10,378 bases of DNA from Lachnospiraceae bacterium (GTDB lineage Bacteria > Bacillota > Clostridia > Lachnospirales > Lachnospiraceae): positions 1 through 10,378 of the forward strand of contig JAILPU010000152.1 in the NCBI GenBank assembly GCA_024699395.1, given 5' to 3'. The translations under genes and the position numbers were made by a program. A model generated the notes under the pieces. That model was not told the origin of the DNA, ran no database searches, and saw only the letters and a program-made list of their open reading frames with translations. This document shows, one piece after another, positions 1 through 6,410 of the stretch. Each line of letters begins with the position of its first letter. Within the stretch, counting starts at the first letter, position 1.

Positions 1-44
1 CCTCCAAAATTGCTTTTTTCACAACACTGTACACAGTTACCGTG

Positions 45-300
45 TTAACATCCCACGGCATTAACATTCCCGGCAGTTATCGACATCTTTACGTATTCCA
101 CATTCCAACATGTGTCGCATCCCCGACATTCGGCCGGACACCGATTTTACGTATTCAATATTCCGCCGACCACCGTTTATACGTATCCCATATTCCACCG
201 AATGCCGTTTATACGTATCCGACATTCCACCGGATGCCGTTTATACGTATCCCATATTCCACCGGATGCCGTTTATACGTATCCGACATTCCACCGGATG
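45..300. repeat. 32-bp tandem repeat array with palindromic core
   Basis: Non-coding tandem array. The best units begin with gccgtttatacgtat at 204, 236 and 268, exactly 32 bp apart; older copies lie at about 140 and 172, and more decayed pieces at about 82-139. Each good unit carries the perfect palindrome ATACGTAT (179-186, 211-218, 243-250, 275-282), with a degenerate TTACGTAT at 147-154 and 89-96. Units alternate between a 'cccatattcc' and a 'ccgacattcc' form, giving a 64-bp higher-order period. The left edge (45-75) is a separate two-copy direct repeat, ttaacatcccacggca followed by ttaacattcccggca. The period is not a multiple of 3, so any reading frame shifts every unit, which argues against coding. 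There are no unique spacers, so it is not a CRISPR array. Its role is unknown. Confidence 0.9.
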
Positions 301-391
301 CATTAAAGTTTATCTATATTTAAAAAAACTCCAATCCATATAATTTTATCATATTTATCCTATATTTGCATCGTTTTTGAAAATGCAGAGC
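301..391. other. AT-rich spacer between repeat array and terminators
   Basis: This very AT-rich stretch joins the end of the repeat array to the two minus-strand hairpins. I find no ribosome-binding site followed by a plausible reading frame, and no clear promoter pair. Confidence 0.5.
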
Positions 392-413
392 AAAAAACCC
401 ATGATTACGGGTT
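392..413 (-). terminator. Second, weaker hairpin terminator
   Basis: Read on the minus strand, a 7-bp stem (AACCCGT pairing with ATGGGTT, one G-T pair, loop AATC; stem and loop at 396-413) is followed by a short run of T (395-392). It lies just beyond the stronger hairpin at 425-457 and would act as a back-up stop for the zinc-ribbon gene transcript. Confidence 0.5.
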
Positions 414-424
414 ATTATTTCTTG

Positions 425-457
425 AAAAAAGGACGGTTCCGTATGAAACCGCCCTTT
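425..457 (-). terminator. Rho-independent terminator of the zinc-ribbon gene
   Basis: On the minus strand a 13-bp stem (left arm AAAGGGCGGTTTC at 457-445, right arm GGAACCGTCCTTT at 440-428, two G-T pairs) closes a 4-nt loop ATAC and runs directly into TTTTTT. This is a textbook intrinsic terminator. It lies about 170 bp past the stop codon of the minus-strand gene at 628-2982, so that transcript would have a long 3' untranslated region. Confidence 0.85.
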
Positions 458-627
458 GATTAACAAAATCCCAAATATATTTTATGCACACACCGGCAAC
501 ACATTTTTCAGCGAATTCCATATTGAATAACGAATCGCATTGGCGTTTTTATTACATATCGGATAATGCATTTGCTCATGAATCAGATTATTCAGCAATA
601 ATGCTCCGATTATGATTATGACTCACA
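458..627. other. 3' untranslated stretch of the zinc-ribbon gene
   Basis: No gene-like frame or ribosome site is visible on either strand. The stretch probably forms the 3' untranslated end of the minus-strand transcript. Its only notable structure is the left arm of a hairpin that spans the stop codon of the neighbouring gene (611-645). Confidence 0.5.
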
Positions 628-645
628 TCAGTCGTCATAATCGTA
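611..645 (-). other. Hairpin spanning the stop codon of the zinc-ribbon gene
   Basis: Plus-strand arms TATGATTATGAC (611-622) and GTCATAATCGTA (634-645) pair over 12 bp with one wobble, around an 11-nt loop that contains the TGA stop (628-630) of the minus-strand gene. No T-run follows, so it is not a normal intrinsic terminator. It may be a by-product of the repetitive Asp/Tyr codons or an mRNA 3'-end structure. Confidence 0.5.
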
Positions 646-2982
646 GCTGAAATCGTCGTCGTAACTATAGTCATCGTCATCGTAGCTGTAGTCATCGTCG
701 TCGTAGCTGTAATCATCGTCGTAGCTATAGTCATCGTCATCATAGCTGTAATCGTCATCGTCGTAGCTATAATCATCGTCATCATAACCGTAGTTATCGT
801 AACCGTCGCCGTCGTAATAATTATAATCTCCCATCAGCCTGTTGAAAGATTCCAGCGTTTCCGCATATTTTTCAATCTGGTCTGTGATTTCATCAGGGAT
901 GTCACCGGCGCGCATATTGGATACCAGAGTATCGAGGTTGAACCCGGTTACCCACTCCATCATTCCGTCGCCATCGTCATAATCAATCTTATCTGTGGGG
1001 ATTGAAACACTATCGGCGCCGCCTTTTTTAACATTTCCCTCTACTGTCAGGGTGACAAAGGAAGAATTGTTATAAAGCACATCCATAACCATATTGGAGT
1101 TATTTTTGTCAGCATCAATGTCTATGGATAGCGCGCATCCGGAAGCCATAAGGAGAAGATCCGAATCATCCGAATCACTTTCATCAGCAATAAGCTTAAA
1201 GAACTCGTGGGTGGGTACAATATCAATTTTACCCTTCACTTTTTCCCCTGATGAACTGTAATCCGTCACCTTGATATCAAGTATATCGGAATCGTTAAGA
1301 TAGCAGGAAAAATCACCGTTTGTCTTTAACATCTTTGTTCCTGTTCCTTCTACCCTGAACTCGCCGTAACCGGGAACACCCATGTCAAATTCCACAGCAA
1401 ATTTGTTTCCCTTATGAGGCCATATACAGCTTACGTTTGTCTGGGCTTGGCTTAATACGTCAAGTTCAAATCCGCATATGGAACCGGTACTGTCGATATA
1501 TACGGAATAAATGGGCATCTTTTCAAAATTAAGCTGAGGAATATTTGTTTTCTCGATGGAATTTAACATCTCATCAACATAGCTCTCGCTTATTGAAGGA
1601 TATGCCGCAACAAGTGCTTCCTTTACAAGCTTTTTAAAATCATCGTCCTTCTTAAATTCTTCCAAAAGCTTTTGAAGTAAATTGGTGGTTTCTTTGCCAT
1701 CAAAGTAAACGGTATACTTATCAACCTTAAACGACATATCCTTGACAACAAGGCTCACATTCTTCGTGCGCTCCACCATATTCTGGTTTTCTATAATAAG
1801 ATTCGTATACTTTTTGGACATACGCTCGTAGGACTCATCATACGAAAACTTATTGGAAAGAGAATTGCCGTAACCGCCGGACACATTAAGATCGCTCTGG
1901 GCAAAATAGAGGGCCTTTTCTGTAATCTCAGGCAATGTAAGATACACTTCCATAGGGTCGAGATTAACAATATAATCCATATTCGTCAAATGCTTGCCGT
2001 TAACCTTGGCATCCATATTCATTTCTACGAACTTACCTGAAGTATTTCCCTCATAATCTATGGAAATATCGTTAAGCCATGCAAAATCAGTTTGTGTCGC
2101 TGTTTTCATAAGGGTTTTAGCCGTATCGGAAAGTTCCACCTTCATAGTTCCCGAAGAGCTGATACCCTGACCTGTAAAAAGCTTAAGCTGCTCAGCATAG
2201 TTTTTGCCGTCGGCACCATACCCCTTGTCAAGAGCATCCTTCTCCACCATCTGAAGATACTTTGCGGGAGACATGAAATTCCTCATTGCAAAGGCTTTAA
2301 TCTTGTTAAAGAACACGCCAAACAATACCACCAGGCACACAAGAGGAATGCAAACTGCCAAAATCTTGCCAACGGAAGGCTTTTTCTTTTCAGGCTCTGC
2401 CGCATTCAATGAATTGTATGCACCGTTACCATAAACCTGATTATAATCGTTGTAGTTATTTCCGCCGCCGAATCCGTTGTTCTCTCCGAATCCGTTATTG
2501 GAACCAAATCCGTTGTTGTTCGCACCGAATCCACTATTATTCGAACCAAACCCGTTATTGTCGGCACCGGATCCACTATTGCCATTGTTGGCGCCAAAAC
2601 CGCTGTTGTTGGATTCGAAACCGTTGCTGCCCGCACCAAATCCACTGTTATTTGAACCGAATCCGTTACTGTTTGCACCAAATCCACTGTTGTTCGTGCC
2701 AAATCCGTTATTATCGGCACTGTTACTGCCCGCACCATCGTTGGCATTATTAGCGCCAAATCCGTTGTTACCATTAACGGCACCAAAGCCACCATTGTTG
2801 GATTCTAAACTGTTATTATTTGTGCCAAAACCGCTGTTGCCTGAACCAAATCCACTTTCGCTTCCGTCTGTTGCTCCTGTTGACGAAGCGTTCTCCGTCG
2901 GCTCTGCTTCCACTGCGGTTCCGCAGTTTAAGCAAAAATGAGCTCCTTCACGCAGCTGATTACCGCATTTTTTACAAACCAT
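628..2982 (-). CDS. Zinc-ribbon membrane protein with Gly/Asn/Phe and Asp/Tyr repeats
   Basis: 784 residues; no specific function recognised. In order: a zinc ribbon (CKKC at 3-6, CLNC at 17-20, zinc_ribbon_2 type); a low-complexity tract of 'NGFGSNN/SGFGANN' units (about 44-175); a basic stretch KKKP then one membrane helix (about 206-226); a large soluble domain (about 237-715), rich in beta-like alternation, that I cannot assign to a family; and an Asp/Tyr tail (720-784) built from 'DDDDYSY' units. No signal peptide precedes the helix, and the zinc ribbon should sit in the reducing cytoplasm, so the topology is probably N-in/C-out with the acidic tail outside. The start is firm: AGGAGG lies 6 nt before the ATG. 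A strong terminator lies downstream, and a terminator upstream separates it from the cyclase-like gene. It may sense or bind something at the envelope, but that is only a guess from the architecture. Confidence 0.85.
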   Translation of the reverse strand: MVCKKCGNQLREGAHFCLNCGTAVEAEPTENASSTGATDGSESGFGSGNSGFGTNNNSLESNNGGFGAVNGNNGFGANNANDGAGSNSADNNGFGTNNSGFGANSNGFGSNNSGFGAGSNGFESNNSGFGANNGNSGSGADNNGFGSNNSGFGANNNGFGSNNGFGENNGFGGGNNYNDYNQVYGNGAYNSLNAAEPEKKKPSVGKILAVCIPLVCLVVLFGVFFNKIKAFAMRNFMSPAKYLQMVEKDALDKGYGADGKNYAEQLKLFTGQGISSSGTMKVELSDTAKTLMKTATQTDFAWLNDISIDYEGNTSGKFVEMNMDAKVNGKHLTNMDYIVNLDPMEVYLTLPEITEKALYFAQSDLNVSGGYGNSLSNKFSYDESYERMSKKYTNLIIENQNMVERTKNVSLVVKDMSFKVDKYTVYFDGKETTNLLQKLLEEFKKDDDFKKLVKEALVAAYPSISESYVDEMLNSIEKTNIPQLNFEKMPIYSVYIDSTGSICGFELDVLSQAQTNVSCIWPHKGNKFAVEFDMGVPGYGEFRVEGTGTKMLKTNGDFSCYLNDSDILDIKVTDYSSSGEKVKGKIDIVPTHEFFKLIADESDSDDSDLLLMASGCALSIDIDADKNNSNMVMDVLYNNSSFVTLTVEGNVKKGGADSVSIPTDKIDYDDGDGMMEWVTGFNLDTLVSNMRAGDIPDEITDQIEKYAETLESFNRLMGDYNYYDGDGYDNYGYDDDDYSYDDDDYSYDDDDYSYDDDYSYDDDDYSYDDDDYSYDDDFSYDYDD
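631..825 (-). repeat. 21-bp coding repeats for the Asp/Tyr tail
   Basis: Tandem 21-bp units (7 codons, D-D-D-D-Y-S-Y) encode the last 65 residues of the zinc-ribbon protein. One internal unit and the last one lack an Asp codon (DDDYSY), and the last has Phe for Tyr. All length changes keep the frame, so copy number can vary without breaking the protein. Confidence 0.85.
2458..2850 (-). repeat. Degenerate coding repeats for the Gly/Asn/Phe tract
   Basis: Degenerate in-frame repeats encode units of the form (N/S)GFG(S/A/T)NN, about 7-8 residues each with irregular insertions. The DNA copies differ mostly at synonymous sites, which suggests an older, selected tract. The residue pattern superficially recalls the NxGxGNxG repeats of mycobacterial PPE-MPTR proteins, but no PPE domain is present. 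Confidence 0.75.
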
Positions 2983-3188
2983 ACATTTCCTCCTAGTTTC
3001 AAAACAATATCCATTTAAATGTTACAGTTGCTTTCGGCCATCAGTGGTGTCAGCCGCTCATTTAACAACCATTACTTTATTTATTACATAAATCCCACAA
3101 AAACACAAGTAAAATAAGCCATTCGTCAAATCACATGATCCATCGCCCCATCATGTCGGCTTTAACCGGAATTAAACAATTACAGTAA
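2983..3188. other. 5' region of the zinc-ribbon gene
   Basis: The stretch holds the AGGAGG ribosome site of the zinc-ribbon gene (minus strand, about 2989-2994) and must hold its promoter, but no convincing pair stands out. The best minus-strand candidate, TTTACT-17 nt-TATGTA at about 3090-3115, is weak. It also contains a 7-bp inverted repeat, ACATGAT/ATCATGT (3133-3139 and 3150-3156, 10-nt loop), and a half copy of the neighbouring terminator (3108-3131). Confidence 0.5.
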
Positions 3189-3207
3189 AAGAAGCCATTC
3201 GACGAAT
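3108..3207. repeat. Imperfect 24-bp direct repeat (half-terminator copies)
   Basis: The copies at 3108-3131 and 3184-3207 share the pattern agtaaaa-(t/g)-aagccattcg-(t/a)-c-(a/g)-aat, 76 bp apart. The right copy is one arm of the terminator plus its T-run; the left copy has no partner arm and looks like a duplicated or decayed terminator half. Confidence 0.65.
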
Positions 3208-3215
3208 GGCTTCTT
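3185..3215 (-). terminator. Intrinsic terminator of the cyclase-like gene
   Basis: A perfect 12-bp stem (arms at 3189-3200 and 3204-3215, right arm on the minus strand CGAATGGCTTCTT, 3-nt loop) is followed on the minus strand by TTTTACTGTAA. It sits 30 bp past the stop codon of the minus-strand gene at 3245-4366. The T-run is short but the stem is strong. Confidence 0.75.
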
Positions 3216-3244
3216 AGGAGAAAGGGGACGAAAAGAGGCACCGG

Positions 3245-4366
3245 CTATGAAAAAACAGTCAATGCATTATCGATTTCAAGAGTATCAACGGGCTTCAATC
3301 CTTCCGGAGTTTTTCTGTAGAGAAGAACTCTTCCCTTTGCCGAACAGGATGCATTGACATCCATCAGTTCCTCATTAACTCCGGCGGATTCATATGTAAT
3401 CTTTGTGAGATCCCGGTTTCTCAAACCAAAGGATACCTTCACAACAGAATTCTTGTTTTCACCTACGAAATTCCAGACAAAACGTTTGTCCGATTTCTTA
3501 AACTTCCATTTAATGCGGCTTCTCAAAGAAGGTTTTGTGAAATTAAACTCAAAATCCTCACCCATATAGGTAAGTTGCATCATTATCTTGCGCTTTAAGG
3601 GGAATCTTAAGAACTTGGGGCAGCATCCGTTGATGCATATGGCCGTATGTCTTAATTTACCCCCTCTTGTAACGGAATACATCTCCGTTCCCGCAATAAG
3701 AATCCAGGGCTTATTGTAACCTCTGCCCCAGTGTTTGTCACAATATCCGGAACCGAATTCCGGAGAAACGGTATAATCCTCACCGTTAAGGGTAACACTT
3801 CCTCTGAAAAAGGTCTTGATTCCCTCGCCATGGAAGAAACTGTCCAAAACCCCCAAAGCCGTAGCCAGTCTGCTGCAGGCCCAACCTGCGTGGAAGGATA
3901 CCGCCTTATGAAGCTCCACATCCCAGCTCATGCTTCCCGCCTCGGTCATAAGATACCTTTTGGAGGCCTCCTGCTCAGTGGCACATACGCTTCCCATTAT
4001 ACGGGTCTCGGAACAGATACAGTCCTCCACCTGGAAAAATAAGGGGTCGCTTGCGGCGTGAAGAGCCGAAACAGGATAATAATTGTTGATTAAAAGTCCT
4101 TCATGCTCCCTGTCTGCAAAAACGCCGGCCTTTATCTGAACGTAGGAAGAGCTCATATTTTTCTTTCTGTAATACGGGTGTTGGGCAAGTACGGGAATAT
4201 CCTTACCGTTGGCCGGATTAAGAATAAAATACTCAATAAAAAAAGTGCGTGACTCCCCTGTAGATTCATTGATACCTACAAAAGAATGCCACCACCTTAT
4301 GTACCCCTTCTTGGCCAGATTTGCATCGGGCATATGAGCATTTCTTATCAAGTCCGATTGATTCAT
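3245..4366 (-). CDS. Tocopherol cyclase family protein
   Basis: 373 residues, probably a member of the tocopherol cyclase-like family (PF14249; related to the CrtC/AttH lipocalin-like enzymes). Supporting features are an N-terminal aromatic motif, GYIRWWHSFVGIN (21-33), followed by alternating strand-like segments, and the block SGYCDKHWGRGYNKPW (206-221), which matches the family's 'YxEKxWGxxFPxxW' signature. The usual Glu-Lys is Asp-Lys here. The plant VTE1 enzyme closes the chromanol ring of tocopherols, but no tocopherol pathway is expected in an anaerobe, so the substrate is unknown. There is no signal peptide. An upstream in-frame GTG at 4396 is rejected because it falls at the predicted transcription start; the ATG at 4366 has GAGGGAAG about 10 nt before it. 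It has its own promoter (4405-4433) and terminator (3185-3215), so it is probably monocistronic. Confidence 0.65.
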   Translation of the reverse strand: MNQSDLIRNAHMPDANLAKKGYIRWWHSFVGINESTGESRTFFIEYFILNPANGKDIPVLAQHPYYRKKNMSSSYVQIKAGVFADREHEGLLINNYYPVSALHAASDPLFFQVEDCICSETRIMGSVCATEQEASKRYLMTEAGSMSWDVELHKAVSFHAGWACSRLATALGVLDSFFHGEGIKTFFRGSVTLNGEDYTVSPEFGSGYCDKHWGRGYNKPWILIAGTEMYSVTRGGKLRHTAICINGCCPKFLRFPLKRKIMMQLTYMGEDFEFNFTKPSLRSRIKWKFKKSDKRFVWNFVGENKNSVVKVSFGLRNRDLTKITYESAGVNEELMDVNASCSAKGRVLLYRKTPEGLKPVDTLEIDNALTVFS

Positions 4367-4404
4367 ACTAACTCTTCCCTCAATATATTGTAACACCTGA
4401 GGAT

Positions 4405-4433
4405 ATTATACTACTATATATTGAAAATGACAA
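4405..4433 (-). promoter_or_regulatory. Sigma-A-type promoter of the cyclase-like gene
   Basis: On the minus strand, TTGTCA (4433-4428) and TATAAT (4410-4405) are separated by exactly 17 bp, a near-consensus housekeeping promoter. Transcription should begin near 4398, about 32 nt before the ATG at 4366. This position also fixes the start codon of the gene. Confidence 0.85.
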
Positions 4434-4477
4434 GCGTGTCTTTTGATTTTGTCCATATTTTTTTTCTATTTTTGAAG

Positions 4478-4515
4478 GTGTTTTTATGGATATTTCCCCC
4501 AATCCCCATAAACAC
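4478..4515. promoter_or_regulatory. Inverted repeat upstream of the pncB promoter
   Basis: GTGTTTTTATGG (4478-4489) and CCATAAACAC (4506-4515) pair with a 2-nt bulge and lie just upstream of the -35 element of pncB. An outer pair of 11-bp arms, TTTTGATTTTG (4441-4451) and CAAAATCAAAA (4538-4548), brackets it. It is a candidate operator for control of NAD salvage; I cannot match it to a known NiaR or NrtR site, and the AT-rich outer arms could be chance. Confidence 0.35.
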
Positions 4516-4528
4516 TTTTAATTTTTGT

Positions 4529-4557
4529 TTGACAATCCAAAATCAAAATGATAAACT
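4529..4557 (+). promoter_or_regulatory. Promoter of pncB-nadD
   Basis: A perfect -35 TTGACA (4529-4534) is followed after 17 bp by TAAACT (4552-4557), a 4/6 match to the -10 consensus. The predicted start near 4564 leaves a leader of about 30 nt with AAGGAG at 4578-4583. Confidence 0.7.
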
Positions 4558-4594
4558 CGCTCTAATATTAAAGAAAAAGGAGCGTGAATGCCTT

Positions 4595-5815
4595 ATGAAA
4601 CTGGATCCTATTATCACAAGTCTTTTGGAAACGGATATGTACAAATTCTCCATGGGTCAGGCAATCTACCACCAGTTCTCCGATTACAAAACAACATGGA
4701 CATTCAAATGTCGTAATAAGGATGTTTTTTTCACTCATGAAATGGTGGAGGAGATTAAAGACCAGATCAAGCACTACTGCGATCTCAGATTTAATGAAGA
4801 AGAGCTTTCTTACCTTGATAACATCACCTGGATTAAGGGTTCCTATGTGGACTTCTTAAGATTGTGGAAGCCCAGATACAAGGATTTCACCATTAAAGAG
4901 GAAGGCCCCTGCGGTCTTTCCATAGAAACCTTCGGAACATGGCTCAACACATCCATGTACGAAATTCCCACACTTGCCATTGTTAATGAAGTTTATTTCC
5001 GCATGGCTCACGACTACGATAAGCTTATCAAGAGCTTTAAAGAAAGACTGGACAAGAAGGTTGAACTTCTCAGTAAAGACCTCTACAGATTGAGCAGCTT
5101 CTCAGAGTTCGGTTTGAGACGTCGTCTTTCTGCTGAGGCTCAGGAAATGGCTGTCAAAGCTTTGGCTGCCTGCAAAATAACAGGCTCCAGATTTGTAGGT
5201 ACCAGCAATGTTTACCTTGCAATGAAATATAAACTCACTCCCGTGGGCACCATGGCACACGAATGGATCATGTGCGTAGGTCAGGGTAATCACAGACACA
5301 ACCCCGCATATTCCAACTGGTATGCTTTGGATGCATGGGTAAAGGAGTACGGTGTCTTGAACGGAACCGCTCTTACAGATGCCATTACAACCGAGTGCTT
5401 CTTAAGAGACTTCAGACTTACCTATTCCACCCTCTTCTCAGGTGTACGTCATGATTCAGGTGATCCCATCGAATGGGGCGAGCGCATGATCAAGCACTAC
5501 GAGAGCTTAAACATCGATCCTAAGACCAAGACCCTTCTCTTCTCTGACAGTCTTGATTTTGAAAAAGCCACAGCAATCTTCGACCACTTTAACGGCCGTG
5601 CCCGGGTAGCCTTCGGTATCGGAACATATATTGCCAATGACACCGATGTTCCAGCTCTTAACATAGTTATGAAAACAACAGCCTGCAACGGCATGGATGT
5701 TGCAAAGCTTTCCGATGTGGAAGGAAAGGGAATGTGCAAGAATCCCGAATACATCGATTACCTTCAGCGCTGCATAGACTGGAGAATGAAGAACGAGGCA
5801 GTTCACAATGGCTGA
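4595..5815 (+). CDS. pncB: Nicotinate phosphoribosyltransferase
   Basis: 406 residues, the usual length of the short PncB form. It joins nicotinate and PRPP to give nicotinate mononucleotide, with ATP hydrolysis, in the Preiss-Handler NAD salvage route (EC 6.3.4.21). Visible family motifs are ETDMYKFSMGQA (12-23), SEFGLRRRLS (170-179), GTSN (202-205), GTMAHE (218-223, with His222 matching the phosphorylated catalytic His), GVRHDSGDP (283-291, the PRPP/phosphate region) and FGIGT (340-344). The frame is open further upstream to 4421, but that extension crosses the predicted promoter and encodes an unrelated hydrophobic stretch; the ATG at 4595, with AAGGAG 11 nt before it, starts exactly at the family's N-terminus. 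It overlaps nadD by 8 nt, so the next step of the pathway is translationally coupled. Confidence 0.97.
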   Translation: MKLDPIITSLLETDMYKFSMGQAIYHQFSDYKTTWTFKCRNKDVFFTHEMVEEIKDQIKHYCDLRFNEEELSYLDNITWIKGSYVDFLRLWKPRYKDFTIKEEGPCGLSIETFGTWLNTSMYEIPTLAIVNEVYFRMAHDYDKLIKSFKERLDKKVELLSKDLYRLSSFSEFGLRRRLSAEAQEMAVKALAACKITGSRFVGTSNVYLAMKYKLTPVGTMAHEWIMCVGQGNHRHNPAYSNWYALDAWVKEYGVLNGTALTDAITTECFLRDFRLTYSTLFSGVRHDSGDPIEWGERMIKHYESLNIDPKTKTLLFSDSLDFEKATAIFDHFNGRARVAFGIGTYIANDTDVPALNIVMKTTACNGMDVAKLSDVEGKGMCKNPEYIDYLQRCIDWRMKNEAVHNG

Positions 5816-6410
5816 TCTTATATTGGTGGGAGGCACTTTTAATCCCATAACCAATGCACACATAGAACTTGGGGAGACGGCAAAACGCCGTTTTCCCAAT
5901 GCCTGTGTTACCTATGTTCCCTCAAGGCTCTCCTATGTCTCCGGTTTTAAAGAGATAACGGATAATCCTGTGTTCTCCGACGAAAACCGTTTAAAATGCA
6001 TAAAGCTTGCTTTGGATTCTACTGATTTTCATTTGAATCTCTCTGAGGCTCTGGGGTTCTTAACAGGTACCACCTTTGATACGGTTAATTACTTTAAGAA
6101 ATTGGGCTATAAGGATATCTGTATCACCATAGGCACCGACAAGGTAAACGAGCTTCTTAAATGGCACAGATACCAAGAGCTTTTAAGTATGGTAAAAATC
6201 ATCATGTTCAACAGATACGGTCAGAGTTTTGACGAAGTTGCCTGTGATGAGATAAAAGCCTATAAGGACCGCTTTATTTTTGAAAATATCTCTCCTCAAA
6301 ACGAAGAAATATCTTCTTCCCAAATCAGAGAATTATACAAAGAAAAGAGACTTCCCGAAATAAGAAGTCTCGTACCTGCAAAGGTTTATGAATTTCTATC
6401 GTCCCTTTGA
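5808..6410 (+). CDS. nadD: Nicotinate-nucleotide adenylyltransferase
   Basis: 200 residues, normal for NadD. It transfers AMP from ATP to nicotinate mononucleotide, making deamido-NAD (EC 2.7.7.18). The nucleotidyltransferase signature is GGTFNPITNAH (8-18): the second His (18) is kept, while the usual 'HxGH' reads TNAH. Also visible are TIGTDKVNELLKWH (107-120), which matches the NadD substrate loop with Asp111 and Trp119, and the C-terminal ISSSQIR (168-174), equivalent to the 'ISSTxIR' ATP-binding motif. The ATG lies inside the end of pncB (ATGGCTGA), with GAGG 9 nt upstream, so translation is coupled. No yqeK or rsfS follows, unlike the common Bacillota nadD context. Its stop abuts the stop of the convergent fapA-like gene with no gap. 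Confidence 0.95.
   Translation: MADLILVGGTFNPITNAHIELGETAKRRFPNACVTYVPSRLSYVSGFKEITDNPVFSDENRLKCIKLALDSTDFHLNLSEALGFLTGTTFDTVNYFKKLGYKDICITIGTDKVNELLKWHRYQELLSMVKIIMFNRYGQSFDEVACDEIKAYKDRFIFENISPQNEEISSSQIRELYKEKRLPEIRSLVPAKVYEFLSSL

Noticed and set aside
140..300. CRISPR array
   Set aside because: Repeats are directly adjacent with no unique spacers, and no cas gene is present.
42..343. Overlapping small plus-strand open frames in the left repeat array
   Set aside because: They arise from the 32-bp repeat read in rotating frames, have no ribosome site, and their peptides only mirror the DNA repeat.
2477..2941. Plus-strand 154-residue frame rich in 'PNPLL' opposite the Gly/Asn/Phe tract
   Set aside because: It is the antisense shadow of the repetitive zinc-ribbon gene and has no supporting start signals.
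4367..4396. GTG start ten codons upstream for the cyclase-like gene
   Set aside because: The near-consensus promoter places transcription start at about 4398, leaving no room for a ribosome site before this GTG.
4421..4594. N-terminal extension of pncB with a hydrophobic, signal-like stretch
   Set aside because: It overlaps the predicted pncB promoter and has no counterpart in the family; the ATG at 4595 has a ribosome site and matches the family N-terminus.
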